From: Croceitalea sp947503285
GTDB lineage: Bacteria; Bacteroidota; Bacteroidia; Flavobacteriales; Flavobacteriaceae
Assembly: GCF_036985505.1 (NCBI RefSeq)
Contig: NZ_BTGQ01000008.1
Coordinates: forward strand, 1 to 64,000
DNA length: 64,000 bases
Direction of reading: 5' to 3'
How positions within the stretch are numbered: position 1 is the first letter of the stretch; each line of letters starts with the position of its first letter. The notes under the pieces were generated by a model. That model had not been told where the DNA came from. It saw nothing but the letters and a program-made list of their open reading frames with translations, and made no database searches. A program made the position numbers and the translations under genes. Below, one piece after another: positions 25,809 through 34,993 of the stretch.

Positions 25809-27119
25809 ATGAAGACACTCGATAGAATACCAACGGGGAAGATTGAACGGGCCAGTAAGTTGGTTAAGACAGGGGTTAAGATCGGGGGTAATTATGCTAA
25901 ATATTATGGCAAGAAGTTAGTCAATCCTGATTTGGGGAAAGACGAATTGAATGAGGACAACGCCAGTGACATTTACGATGGTCTTAAAAGTTTGAAGGGC
26001 AGTGCCCTTAAGGTTGCCCAAATGCTCAGCATGGAAAAGAACCTGCTGCCCAATGCCTATGTTGAAAAATTTTCATTGTCACAGTTTTCCGTACCGCCAT
26101 TATCGGCTCCCCTGGTACGGAAAACTTTTAAAAAATACTTAGGAAAATATCCCGAAGAGGTATTCGACACTTTTGAACAAGATTCTGTTAATGCCGCCAG
26201 TATTGGTCAGGTACACAAGGCCACAAAAGATGGTAGAAATTTGGCCGTTAAGATTCAATATCCTGGTGTTGCCGATAGTATAGGTAGTGATTTGGCCATC
26301 GTAAAGCCAATTGCTATCCGTATGTTCAACTTACAGGGCAAAGACTCTGATAAATATTTTAAAGAGGTAGAAAATAAACTGGTAGAAGAAACCGATTATC
26401 TTCTTGAACTTCAGCAAAGTAAAGAGATTACCGAGGCTTGCTCAGTAATACCCAATATCGAATTCCCAAAATATTACAAAGACCTTTCCAGCGAACGTAT
26501 CATAACAATGGATTGGATGAAAGGGCTTCATCTTGGTGAATTTTCAAAAACGGATTTTTCAAAAGAAAAGGGCGATAAGCTAGGTCAAGCACTATGGGAT
26601 TTTTATATGTTCCAAATACATGGTTTGAGAAAGGTCCATGCCGATCCCCATCCTGGTAATTTTTTGGTGAGCGACAACGACACGTTGATTGCCATAGATT
26701 TTGGATGTATTAAGGAGATACCCGATGAGTTTTATATTCCTTATTTTGAATTGGCCGAAAAGAACAACATCAATAATGAAAAGGTATTTACTGAAAAGTT
26801 GTACGAATTAGAGATTTTGACACTAACCGATTCCAAGAAGGAGCTTGATTTTTTTACCGAACTCTTTAAAGAACTACTGACTTTGTTTACCTCACCATTT
26901 AATGAGGATACCTTCGATTTTGGGGATGACGGGTTTTGGTCTAAAATAGCCAATCTAAGTGAACGCTACTCAAAAGATGAGCAAATTCGAAAGATGAACG
27001 GTAACCGGGGCTCCAAACATTTCTTGTATATGAACCGCACCTTTTTTGGCCTTTATAATCTGTTACATGATTTAAAGGCTACCGTCGAGGTAAATAATTT
27101 TAAGCGGTATCTAGACTAG
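25809..27119 (+). CDS. AarF/ABC1/UbiB kinase-like protein
   Basis: 436 residues. ABC1/UbiB motifs: GSALKVAQMLSM (the KxGQ-like extension, here KVAQ), AASIGQVHKA (modified glycine-rich loop), AVKIQYPG with the ATP-binding lysine, EETDYLLE, KVHADPHPGNFLV (catalytic loop) and IDFGCIKE (DFG equivalent). This family supports quinone synthesis or lipid homeostasis, with ATPase activity. The usual KxGQ glycine is alanine here. No C-terminal membrane helices are visible. Confidence 0.9.
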   Translation: MKTLDRIPTGKIERASKLVKTGVKIGGNYAKYYGKKLVNPDLGKDELNEDNASDIYDGLKSLKGSALKVAQMLSMEKNLLPNAYVEKFSLSQFSVPPLSAPLVRKTFKKYLGKYPEEVFDTFEQDSVNAASIGQVHKATKDGRNLAVKIQYPGVADSIGSDLAIVKPIAIRMFNLQGKDSDKYFKEVENKLVEETDYLLELQQSKEITEACSVIPNIEFPKYYKDLSSERIITMDWMKGLHLGEFSKTDFSKEKGDKLGQALWDFYMFQIHGLRKVHADPHPGNFLVSDNDTLIAIDFGCIKEIPDEFYIPYFELAEKNNINNEKVFTEKLYELEILTLTDSKKELDFFTELFKELLTLFTSPFNEDTFDFGDDGFWSKIANLSERYSKDEQIRKMNGNRGSKHFLYMNRTFFGLYNLLHDLKATVEVNNFKRYLD

Positions 27120-27122
27120 CTG

Positions 27123-29567
27123 TCAATCTTTCACGCCGGGTTTGGGTATATCAAGCGATTCTGATCGCTTCACATATTTTTCAAGCCATTGGTCTTGTTC
27201 CCATAGTAAGTGAAGAATACTCTCTTTCGCCCGGTAACCGTGGCTCTCCTTTGGTAGCATCACCAATCTAACCGTTGCACCTAAACCCTTCAGTGCGTTA
27301 AAGTAGCGCTCGCTTTGCATGGGGTAGGTACCTGAATTGTTATCAGCCTCTCCGTGGACCAATAATAAGGGGGTTTTCATTTTATCGGCATGCATAAAGG
27401 GAGACATGGTATAATATACTTCTGGGGCCTCCCAATAATTTCTTTCCTCGCTTTGAAAACCGAATGGCGTCAAAGTTCGATTGTATGCACCACTTCTTGC
27501 AATTCCCGCTGCAAAAAGGTTTGAATGCGATAAAAGGTTAGCGACCATAAATGCCCCATAACTATGTCCGCCGACCGCTACTTTTTTACGATTTATATAA
27601 CCCAGTTTATCTACAGCATCTATAGCCGCTTTTCCATTGGCTACAAGCTGTTTTCTAAAAGAATCATTTGGCTCTTCGTCACCTTCACCAATAATAGGGA
27701 ATGCGGCATCATCTAAAACGACATATCCCTTGGTAACCCAATAAATTGGTGAACCCCAAAAAGGATAGGTGAATTCATTGGGGTTTTGTGTGTTTTGAGA
27801 TGCACTGTTCTTGTCTTTGTACTCTCTTGGATATGCCCATAGGATCATTGGTTTCTTTTCTTTTTTTTCTTTATCGTAACCAACGGGAAGATAAAGGGTG
27901 CCAGTAAGTTCTAGACCGTCATCCCTTTTGTAGGTAATAACCTCTTTATGGACGTTCTGTATACTTTTGAAGGGATTTTCAAAATTGGTCAATTGAATGG
28001 CAGCCTTGTCTTTTCTTAAGGTCTTATAAAAGTAATTTGGATATTCACTAGGGGATTCAATTCTTACTAAAAGTTCATCTTTGTTTACATCATAAGAGAT
28101 GAGGTTTTCTTTTTTCCCTTCTAGCTGAGAAGTATATAATCGTTCCTTTTTTAAAGATTTCAAGTTCATTTTATCAGCAAAGGGAAATTGCCCGTTTTCT
28201 GTATATCCGTCACCGAGAAGGTAGCCGTAATCGTTGTCAAGCGCAAGAACATATTCGCCATTTTTATTTCGTTCAGTCACGAAATCTCCCGGGTCACTAT
28301 ATACATCCTGATAATTTCTATCGGCAATTATCACGGGTTTTATGGCATTATCTGATGGATTGAACACATAACTTTTGGTATTTCTATTGTTCCACCAGTA
28401 ATCATGGGCAATTGCCAAATCATCGTCGCCCCATTGTATGTAACTATACCTGTTCTGGGTCTTTAAAAGCATTTTCGCTTTTCCGTTGAAAGGGGCATCC
28501 AACTGAAAAATGGCATCACGAAACGGCACTTCATTCTCTGGGTCTCCTTCATCCAATGCTTCGGCATAAACCAGGGAGGCAGGTTTGTCAGTTCGCCAGC
28601 TGATGGAACGCATACCCATTCTCACAGACATGAATCCTTTTGGTAGATCTTCAATAAGCGGTACTTCAAGCAGGGTAGTTACCAAAGTGCCACTTCTGTC
28701 ATAAACCGTTGTGGTTGATGGAAAGCGGTAATATGGCACCAAATATGAGAAGGGGCGATCTATAGTCACCGCCATGACATAATTTCCGTCAGGTGAAAAA
28801 CTGATATCGCCATACATAGCCGTCTCTTTCCATCTGGTTGTGGTACCGTCAAGATTTACTTTATGAAGTTCAGAACGCGCAAGTTGTTCAAAGTTAAATT
28901 CATCATTCGGATTTTTCAATAAATCTTGATAGGTTCGATTTTGTGCTTTTTTACCATCGTTAGACGATATTGTCGGCCCGACCGGAACGGCTTCTGAAAC
29001 GTTGATAAGGGGCTTTCTATCTGACGGCAACATCTTCACCAAGATGGATTTTCCATCTTTGAACCAATTGATGACGTCGCGCATATTCGCATTTACGTTT
29101 GCACTGGTTAGTTTGGTTACTTGGGCATCTTTAATATCCAATACCCAGACTTCTACCCCATCTTTTGTGGTATTGGTGACTGCTATTTTAGACTGGTCAG
29201 GGGACCATTTGAAATTGGCAAGTCGCGAACCTTCAGGAAGGCCAATTACCTGTTCGGCATCTTCTTCGCCAATACGCTTGATCTTTATGTTGTTGTAGTA
29301 ATTGGTTCTACTTCCAATATTTGTTTTCGGATTGATACGTAACCCCGCCAGGCGCAATTCTTTTTCAGACAGCTCTGCGATACTTTTGTAATAATCACGA
29401 TATAAAAGCACCATATATTTTCCATCAGCAGTCAAGAGTACTGAAGGGGCCAATGGGGCTTCCACCAATTCCAGTATTTCATTTGAAGGTTTTTGGTAGG
29501 TAAGGTTTTCTTGTGCGATACCAATAAAACTCAGTAAAAACGTAAACAATGGTATGGTATATTTCAT
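27123..29567 (-). CDS. Exported S9 prolyl oligopeptidase family peptidase
   Basis: 814 residues from ATG 29567, giving signal peptide MKYTIPLFTFLLSFIGIAQ. The longer frame to 29621 starts inside or beyond the promoter. An N-terminal beta-propeller (FKWSPDQSKIAVTN, DISFSPDGNYVMAV repeats) is followed by the catalytic domain with the nucleophile in GGHSYGAFM, Asp in VHGEADNNSG and His in KESHGYRAKE. The best fit is a dipeptidyl or acylaminoacyl peptidase of the periplasm. Three bases separate it from the convergent kinase gene. Confidence 0.92.
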   Translation of the reverse strand: MKYTIPLFTFLLSFIGIAQENLTYQKPSNEILELVEAPLAPSVLLTADGKYMVLLYRDYYKSIAELSEKELRLAGLRINPKTNIGSRTNYYNNIKIKRIGEEDAEQVIGLPEGSRLANFKWSPDQSKIAVTNTTKDGVEVWVLDIKDAQVTKLTSANVNANMRDVINWFKDGKSILVKMLPSDRKPLINVSEAVPVGPTISSNDGKKAQNRTYQDLLKNPNDEFNFEQLARSELHKVNLDGTTTRWKETAMYGDISFSPDGNYVMAVTIDRPFSYLVPYYRFPSTTTVYDRSGTLVTTLLEVPLIEDLPKGFMSVRMGMRSISWRTDKPASLVYAEALDEGDPENEVPFRDAIFQLDAPFNGKAKMLLKTQNRYSYIQWGDDDLAIAHDYWWNNRNTKSYVFNPSDNAIKPVIIADRNYQDVYSDPGDFVTERNKNGEYVLALDNDYGYLLGDGYTENGQFPFADKMNLKSLKKERLYTSQLEGKKENLISYDVNKDELLVRIESPSEYPNYFYKTLRKDKAAIQLTNFENPFKSIQNVHKEVITYKRDDGLELTGTLYLPVGYDKEKKEKKPMILWAYPREYKDKNSASQNTQNPNEFTYPFWGSPIYWVTKGYVVLDDAAFPIIGEGDEEPNDSFRKQLVANGKAAIDAVDKLGYINRKKVAVGGHSYGAFMVANLLSHSNLFAAGIARSGAYNRTLTPFGFQSEERNYWEAPEVYYTMSPFMHADKMKTPLLLVHGEADNNSGTYPMQSERYFNALKGLGATVRLVMLPKESHGYRAKESILHLLWEQDQWLEKYVKRSESLDIPKPGVKD

Positions 29568-29590
29568 GGATGGGCTTTTAAGGATTTCAC

Positions 29591-29621
29591 CAAAATTAAA
29601 AATACGATAATTGCTGTTCAA
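29591..29621 (-). promoter_or_regulatory. Promoter of the S9 peptidase gene
   Basis: On the minus strand TTG (29619-29621), a 20-bp spacer and TAATTTTG (29591-29598) match the -33/-7 consensus. It gives a leader of about 20 bases to the ATG at 29567 and excludes the longer frame start. Confidence 0.6.
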
Positions 29622-29764
29622 GGCAATGGGGATAAGCTCTTTAATAAGGTTTTTTATTTCGGTCGTTTTGGTATTATTCCTTATTTCTTTAGACTACCAA
29701 TATATTTTTTTACTTTTCAATAAAATAGATACTTGTCTTGTACGAGTAACAAACCTCATACCGT

Positions 29765-30772
29765 ATGTATAATTCAAAAATTACCGGACTCGGCTATTAT
29801 GTGCCTGAAAATGTGGTGACCAATAATGATTTATCAAAAGTCATGGATACCAGTGATGAATGGATTCAAGAACGCACAGGAATCAAGGAGCGAAGACATG
29901 TGAGTACCGAAGAGGATACTACGACCTCCATGGGTGTTGCAGCGGCAAAAATCGCTATCGAAAGAGCTGGCATCGACAAAGACGACATCGATTTTATCGT
30001 CTTTGCCACATTGAGCCCCGATTATTACTTTCCTGGCCCAGGGGTACTGGTGCAACGTGATCTAGGTATAAAAACAGTGGGTGCTTTAGACGTTCGAAAC
30101 CAATGTTCAGGATTTGTTTATGGTATTTCGGTGGCCGATCAATATATTAAAAGCGGAATGTACAAAAATGTATTGGTCATTGGATCAGAGGTACATTCGA
30201 GGGGTCTGGATATGACGACCCGGGGTAGGGGGGTTTCCGTAATCTTTGGAGATGGTGCCGGCGCTGCGGTATTGAGTAGGGAAGAGGATAATTCCAAGGG
30301 TGTACTGTCTACCCATTTACATTCTGAAGGACAACATGCAGAAGAATTATCATTGATTGCTCCTGGTATGGGCAAACGCTGGGTCACCGATATTATTGAA
30401 GACAATGACCCTAATGATGAATCTTACTTTCCCTATATGAACGGACAATTTGTCTTTAAGAATGCTGTTGTACGTTTTAGCGAGGTCATTATGGAAGGAC
30501 TTCAAAAAAATGGTCTTAAACCTACTGATATTAATATGTTGGTGCCGCATCAGGCCAACTTACGTATTTCACAGTTTGTACAAAAGAAGTTCGGATTATC
30601 AGGGGAACAGGTGTATAACAATATTATGAAATACGGTAACACCACGGCTGCATCCATACCAATTGCTTTAACCGAAGCATGGGAGGCAGGAAAGGTAAAA
30701 GAAGACGATGTGGTGGTTTTAGCCGCTTTTGGTAGCGGCTTTACCTGGGGTAGCGTAATCATTAAATGGTAA
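29765..30772 (+). CDS. 3-oxoacyl-ACP synthase III family protein (FabH-like)
   Basis: 335 residues. Thiolase fold with catalytic Cys114 (DVRNQCSGFVYG), His in VPHQANLRI and Asn in YGNTTAASIP, the complete FabH triad. FabH starts fatty-acid synthesis by condensing an acyl-CoA with malonyl-ACP. The gene stands apart from the fab and rpmF-plsX genes that usually flank fabH, so this may be a second homologue of different substrate range, hence no gene symbol. Followed by a likely terminator. Confidence 0.88.
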   Translation: MYNSKITGLGYYVPENVVTNNDLSKVMDTSDEWIQERTGIKERRHVSTEEDTTTSMGVAAAKIAIERAGIDKDDIDFIVFATLSPDYYFPGPGVLVQRDLGIKTVGALDVRNQCSGFVYGISVADQYIKSGMYKNVLVIGSEVHSRGLDMTTRGRGVSVIFGDGAGAAVLSREEDNSKGVLSTHLHSEGQHAEELSLIAPGMGKRWVTDIIEDNDPNDESYFPYMNGQFVFKNAVVRFSEVIMEGLQKNGLKPTDINMLVPHQANLRISQFVQKKFGLSGEQVYNNIMKYGNTTAASIPIALTEAWEAGKVKEDDVVVLAAFGSGFTWGSVIIKW

Positions 30773-30777
30773 AAACA

Positions 30778-30820
30778 ACCCTGATCTTCAAAATGAATTT
30801 CAGGGTGTTGTCGACTTTTT
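30778..30820 (+). terminator. Likely terminator after the FabH-like gene
   Basis: Stem ACCCTGA / TCAGGGT (7 bp) with a 15-base loop, and a run of five T shortly after. It starts 5 bp after the stop codon. Confidence 0.6.
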
Positions 30821-31331
30821 AGAAAAGGGCTAACCAACCAATTGCCCTAATTTTAAAAGTCAAATACAATACGATAGCCAGACTGAAGTATTGCCATTAT
30901 TTTCTTTGGTGTTTTTATACCAAAGCAATAAGTTATCTAAATTTTCAAGATGTCCAGGTTATCTGTTTTTTAGGCAGCTCCCTCCCTTAGGTGATTATTA
31001 AAATTGGAATTGTTCTTCTTCATAGCCGTTCAGTTTTGATTGATGTCACTAACTAGACGATATGATATGGGGCGATGTTACAAAAAGATGATTTTTTTAA
31101 CATTTCCCTCTGATTAAAAGGTAATTCTGAATCAAGGGTTCCTAAAAAAAGTAAACCCTGAGCTTCTTTGCAGAAGTCAGGGTTCATGTCATTGATAAGC
31201 CATACTAAACACTAACCATTAACTATAAAAATACAGTCTTACCAATGCTAAATTTTTTTCTTGTTCATTAAAGACGCCATTTTTTCACAATTGTTACGAC
31301 TTTTATAGTAGTTTAACACATAAATTAACAT
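30821..31331. other. Intergenic region (about 510 bp), no protein gene recognised
   Basis: A + strand hairpin CTTTGGT / ACCAAAG lies near 30910-30935. A minus-strand terminator lies at 31144-31184. The rest is A+T-rich with no frame above chance. Confidence 0.5.
31144..31184 (-). terminator. Minus-strand terminator with no gene in front of it
   Basis: On the minus strand the stem AACCCTGA / TCAGGGTT with an inner CTTC / GAAG extension (one bulged base) is followed by TACTTTTTTT. The nearest gene to the right is on the opposite strand, so the transcript it ends is unknown. Confidence 0.7.
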
Positions 31332-31691
31332 ATGCCGACTACCCTTGTTTTTGGAGCATCCTTAAAACCAAATAGATACAGTAATTTGGTAGTAAAACGT
31401 TTATTAGAGCATAATATAACTACAGTTGCCTTTGGCTTAAGGCCTGGTTTGATTGATTCAGTGCAAATTAAGACTAATTTAGATGAACTACCAAAAGTTG
31501 ACATTGTAACGTTGTATTTGGGTGCTGAACGGCAAAAGCAGTACTATGAAAGTATAATTGGCCTGAAACCCAAAAAGGTCATTTTCAATCCGGGTACTGA
31601 GAATCCTGAGTTTTATGATATGCTTGCCATCAATGGTGTTGAAGTTGAAGTAGCTTGTACTTTGGTGCTTTTATCAACAGGGCAATATTGA
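31332..31691 (+). CDS. CoA-binding domain protein (YccU-like)
   Basis: 119 residues, a compact Rossmann fold. LVFGASLKPNRYSN at the N-terminus is the nucleotide-binding start, and NPGTENPEF near residue 90 is the family's conserved turn. Related to the CoA-binding domain of succinyl-CoA synthetase and to YccU. Function is unknown. Confidence 0.88.
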   Translation: MPTTLVFGASLKPNRYSNLVVKRLLEHNITTVAFGLRPGLIDSVQIKTNLDELPKVDIVTLYLGAERQKQYYESIIGLKPKKVIFNPGTENPEFYDMLAINGVEVEVACTLVLLSTGQY

Positions 31692-31938
31692 AATAGTTCA
31701 AACCCCGATGGCAATGATAGGGAATGCTTTGATTTAATGATCTTTAGGGCTTAGGGGATTCTTTTCGTTGGTAACGTTTAAAAAAGTTGCCCTTTACGGT
31801 TTTTTCGGGTTCTGCGCCCGATGGCATAAACTACTACTTACCGGTATTATGACTTCGTTGATAACTGTTTGTTTTCTTTTGTTTGAATGTCATATTGATT
31901 CCTCATGACTTTGTAGCTTTGGCGTAGAATTTTTAAGG
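31692..31938. other. Intergenic region before mazG
   Basis: 247 bp with no recognisable gene. A short TCGGG/CCCGA inverted repeat is present near 31808-31824 without a T run. The mazG -7 element is at its right end. Confidence 0.4.
31914..31921 (+). promoter_or_regulatory. -7 element of mazG
   Basis: TAGCTTTG, 17 bp before the ATG. A TTG at 31895-31897 lies 16 bp upstream, slightly closer than usual. Confidence 0.45.
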
Positions 31939-32724
31939 ATGAACAGTAGAGCTGATCAATTAAAGGCATTTGATAGGTTGTTGACCATAATGGATGAGCT
32001 ACGGGCCCAGTGCCCTTGGGATAAAAAGCAAACCATGAAGACGCTTCGCCACCTTACCATAGAGGAGACTTATGAACTTGGGGATGCGATATTGGACAAT
32101 GATTTGAATGAGGTCAAAAAAGAATTGGGAGATGTATTGTTGCACATTGTTTTCTATGCCAAAATCGGTTCTGAAACCAACAATTTTGATATCGCCGATG
32201 TTGCCAACGAGATTTGTGACAAGTTAATTAATAGGCATCCTCATATTTATGGGGATGTTCAAGTCGAAAATGAGCAAGATGTACAGCGTAATTGGGAAAA
32301 CATAAAACTCAAAGAGGGAAAAAAAAGTGTGTTGGAGGGAGTACCTAATAGCTTGCCCGCTTTGGTAAAAGCCAATCGTATTCAAGAGAAGGTAGCAGGT
32401 GTGGGATTTGATTGGGAAAAACCGGAACAGGTGTTTGAAAAATTGCAAGAGGAATTGGCCGAGTTTCAAGAAGAAATCAGGATGAACAATCAGCAGAAAA
32501 TGGAAGAAGAGTTTGGTGACGTATTATTTTCGATGGTCAATTATGCGCGTTTTCTCAATATCAACCCTGAAAACTCCCTTGAATTAACCAACAAAAAGTT
32601 TATTGGTCGCTTTCAATTTTTAGAAAGAAGAGCAAAAGAGTTGGGCAAAACACTTAAAGAAATGACATTGGCAGAGATGGATGTTTATTGGGAAGAAGCG
32701 AAGAATAGGGCTAAAGCGGAATGA
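31939..32724 (+). CDS. mazG: Nucleoside triphosphate pyrophosphohydrolase MazG
   Basis: 261 residues with two MazG halves. The first has RAQCPWDKKQT, IEETYELGDAI and KKELGDVLLHIVFYA, the metal-binding ExxE-12-28-ExxD pattern; the second has ELAEFQEEIR and EEFGDVLFSMVNYARF. It hydrolyses NTPs to NMP and pyrophosphate, removing abnormal nucleotides and modulating ppGpp levels. Full normal length. A MATE gene follows after 43 bp. Confidence 0.95.
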   Translation: MNSRADQLKAFDRLLTIMDELRAQCPWDKKQTMKTLRHLTIEETYELGDAILDNDLNEVKKELGDVLLHIVFYAKIGSETNNFDIADVANEICDKLINRHPHIYGDVQVENEQDVQRNWENIKLKEGKKSVLEGVPNSLPALVKANRIQEKVAGVGFDWEKPEQVFEKLQEELAEFQEEIRMNNQQKMEEEFGDVLFSMVNYARFLNINPENSLELTNKKFIGRFQFLERRAKELGKTLKEMTLAEMDVYWEEAKNRAKAE

Positions 32725-32767
32725 TAAAAAGTAAAATACAACTGAAGGTAACAATCCGATTTTTGGT

Positions 32768-34150
32768 TTGAAACAATACACGAAAGAGTTTTCATATAAT
32801 TTAAAATTAGCCTACCCTGTTATATTGGGCATGCTTGGGCATACCTTTGTGGCTTTTGCTGACAATATCATGGTCGGCCAATTGGGTACGGCTGAGTTGG
32901 CTGCGGTTTCTTTGGGTAATAGTTTTGTATTCATTGCCATGTCATTGGGTATCGGTTTTTCTACGGCGATTACACCGTTGGTTGCAGAGGCTGATGGTTC
33001 AGGTAATGAAGCAGATGGAAAAAGTGCCTTAAAACATGGTCTCGTGCTTTGTACTTTCTTAGGACTTTCCCTATTCGTAATAATTTTACTTTGCAAACCA
33101 TTGATGTATGCGATGAAGCAACCTGATGAGGTAGTACGACTGGCCATTCCCTATTTAGAATTGGTGGCATTTTCGTTGGTACCCTTAATTATCTTTCAGG
33201 CTTTCAAGCAATTTTCTGAGGGACTCTCACAAACCAAATACCCCATGTATGCCACGATAATTGCGAATATCGTAAATGTGGTACTGAATTATCTTTTGAT
33301 TTTCGGCTCTTTTGGTTTCCCGAAACTAGGTATTGTTGGCGCTGCGATAGGTACGTTAGCGGCCCGTTTTATCATGGTTTTTTATATCTGGTTTTTACTG
33401 AAGCGAAAAGAAAAATTCCAAACTTATGTAACGGGTTTCAACTTTAAAAAAATAGAGAGGAAGGTCATTCGAAAAATTGTCGGTTTGGGTTTTCCATCCG
33501 CCCTACAAATGTTTTTTGAAGTCGCCATATTCACCGCTGCCATTTGGTTGAGCGGTGTGTTGGGTAAAAATGCACAGGCCGCGAATCAAATAGCACTCAA
33601 TTTAAGTAGTATGACCTTTATGGTCGGTATGGGGTTAAGTGTTGCCGCGATGGTGAGGGTGGGCAATCAAAAAGGATTGCAGGATTTTAAGGAACTTAGG
33701 CGAATCGCACAGTCCATTTTCTTTTTGACCCTATTACTTGAGGTGGTTTTCGCTGCCTTGTTTTTACTGGGGAGGCACTGGTTGCCTACGATTTACTTGG
33801 ATGTTGATGATATTACGAATCAATTAGACAATACGGAAGTAATCATTATGGCATCACAATTATTGTTGGTGGCAGCCATTTTTCAGATTTCTGACGGTAT
33901 TCAAGTAGTGGTACTGGGGGCACTTCGCGGACTTCAAGACGTTAAGATACCAACACTGATTACTTTTATCGCCTATTGGCTGATTGGTTTTCCTGTCAGT
34001 TATTTTTTAGGATTGTTCACGGAATTTAAAAGTACGGGTATTTGGATCGGACTGCTTCTAGGTTTGACCGCATCTGCCGTAATGTTGTATATTCGATTTA
34101 ACTATCTGACCAAAAAACTAATTTCAAAATCAACCGCGTTACTACCTTAA
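32768..34150 (+). CDS. MATE family efflux transporter
   Basis: 460 residues, 12 membrane helices. DNIMVGQLGTAELAAVSLGN in the first half and ANQIALNLSSMTFMVGMGLSVAAMVRVGNQ in the second are the paired MATE motifs of the NorM type. It exports drugs or cationic metabolites with a Na+ or H+ gradient. The start is TTG; no ATG lies near the expected N-terminus. Confidence 0.93.
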   Translation: MKQYTKEFSYNLKLAYPVILGMLGHTFVAFADNIMVGQLGTAELAAVSLGNSFVFIAMSLGIGFSTAITPLVAEADGSGNEADGKSALKHGLVLCTFLGLSLFVIILLCKPLMYAMKQPDEVVRLAIPYLELVAFSLVPLIIFQAFKQFSEGLSQTKYPMYATIIANIVNVVLNYLLIFGSFGFPKLGIVGAAIGTLAARFIMVFYIWFLLKRKEKFQTYVTGFNFKKIERKVIRKIVGLGFPSALQMFFEVAIFTAAIWLSGVLGKNAQAANQIALNLSSMTFMVGMGLSVAAMVRVGNQKGLQDFKELRRIAQSIFFLTLLLEVVFAALFLLGRHWLPTIYLDVDDITNQLDNTEVIIMASQLLLVAAIFQISDGIQVVVLGALRGLQDVKIPTLITFIAYWLIGFPVSYFLGLFTEFKSTGIWIGLLLGLTASAVMLYIRFNYLTKKLISKSTALLP

Positions 34151-34171
34151 AAATACGTTTGCTCATTTGAA

Positions 34172-34414
34172 ATGAAAAATAAACCCATGGAATTACCTAA
34201 ATTTTTACTCGGCGACAATACGGATTACCCTAATGGGATATATATTGTGCATACCGAGTTCCCTAGATTTGTCATTAACTTGGAAAATGATGAGTTGGAA
34301 TGGCTTGAGGAATTTAGCAAAGAAGATCAAGTTGAATTGGAGGCCGAAACCGAAAATATGATCAATGCCGCTACGGCATTTTATGATCGTGAAGTTTCAA
34401 GATATGATGATTGA
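34172..34414 (+). CDS. Small acidic conserved protein
   Basis: 80 residues, strongly acidic, soluble. PKFLLGDNTDYPNGIYIVHTE at the start and LEWLEEFS in the middle occur in a family found in Flavobacteria; the C-terminal half is a single acidic helix. A second ATG lies five codons in. Its stop is 3 bp before the PAP2 gene start, so it is co-transcribed with the sugar cluster. Function unknown. Confidence 0.75.
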   Translation: MKNKPMELPKFLLGDNTDYPNGIYIVHTEFPRFVINLENDELEWLEEFSKEDQVELEAETENMINAATAFYDREVSRYDD

Positions 34415-34417
34415 TCT

Positions 34418-34993
34418 ATGTTAGAGGAATTAATACAATGGGATAAAGCATTTTTTCTTTACTTGAATGGTCTAGGCACTGAAACCTGGGATGGCTTTTG
34501 GATGTATTTATCAAGAACCTTAAGTCTGGTTACCATTCCAATTTTTCTGCTGTTGCTCGTACTTTCTTATCGCACTTTTGGCTTAAAAAGAATGATTGTA
34601 CTTGTTATTACGGTAACACTTTTAATTACCTGCACCGACCAGTTGTCCAACTTTTTCAAATACGGTTTTGGTAGGTTACGGCCTTGTTACGATAACGAAA
34701 TCATTGATTTAATGCGACTGGTCAAAGGCTATTGCGGCGGTAAGTTCAGCTTTTTTTCAGCACATGCAGCGAATTCTTTTACCCTGGCTACTTTTTTTGT
34801 CTTCCTTCTAAAGCATAAGTATCGCATACTGGTCCCTTTTCTATTGCTTTGGGCATTTTTGGTCGGGTATAGCCGTATTTACATCGGGGTGCATTTTCCA
34901 TTGGATGTTCTAACCGGCATTTTGGTGGGATTCCTTTTCGGTTGGGTCTTCTCGAAGTTATATATATTTGCAACTCTCAAAATTAGGGCATGA
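34418..34993 (+). CDS. PAP2 family membrane phosphatase
   Basis: 191 residues, five to six membrane helices. The three phosphatase motifs are all present: KYGFGRLRP (KxxxxxxRP), SAHAANSF (SxHxxxx, with alanine for proline and glycine) and SRIYIGVHFPLDV (SRxxxxxHxxxD). The enzyme dephosphorylates a lipid such as undecaprenyl diphosphate or lipid A at the outer face of the inner membrane. It overlaps the glycosyltransferase gene by 4 bp. Confidence 0.92.
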   Translation: MLEELIQWDKAFFLYLNGLGTETWDGFWMYLSRTLSLVTIPIFLLLLVLSYRTFGLKRMIVLVITVTLLITCTDQLSNFFKYGFGRLRPCYDNEIIDLMRLVKGYCGGKFSFFSAHAANSFTLATFFVFLLKHKYRILVPFLLLWAFLVGYSRIYIGVHFPLDVLTGILVGFLFGWVFSKLYIFATLKIRA

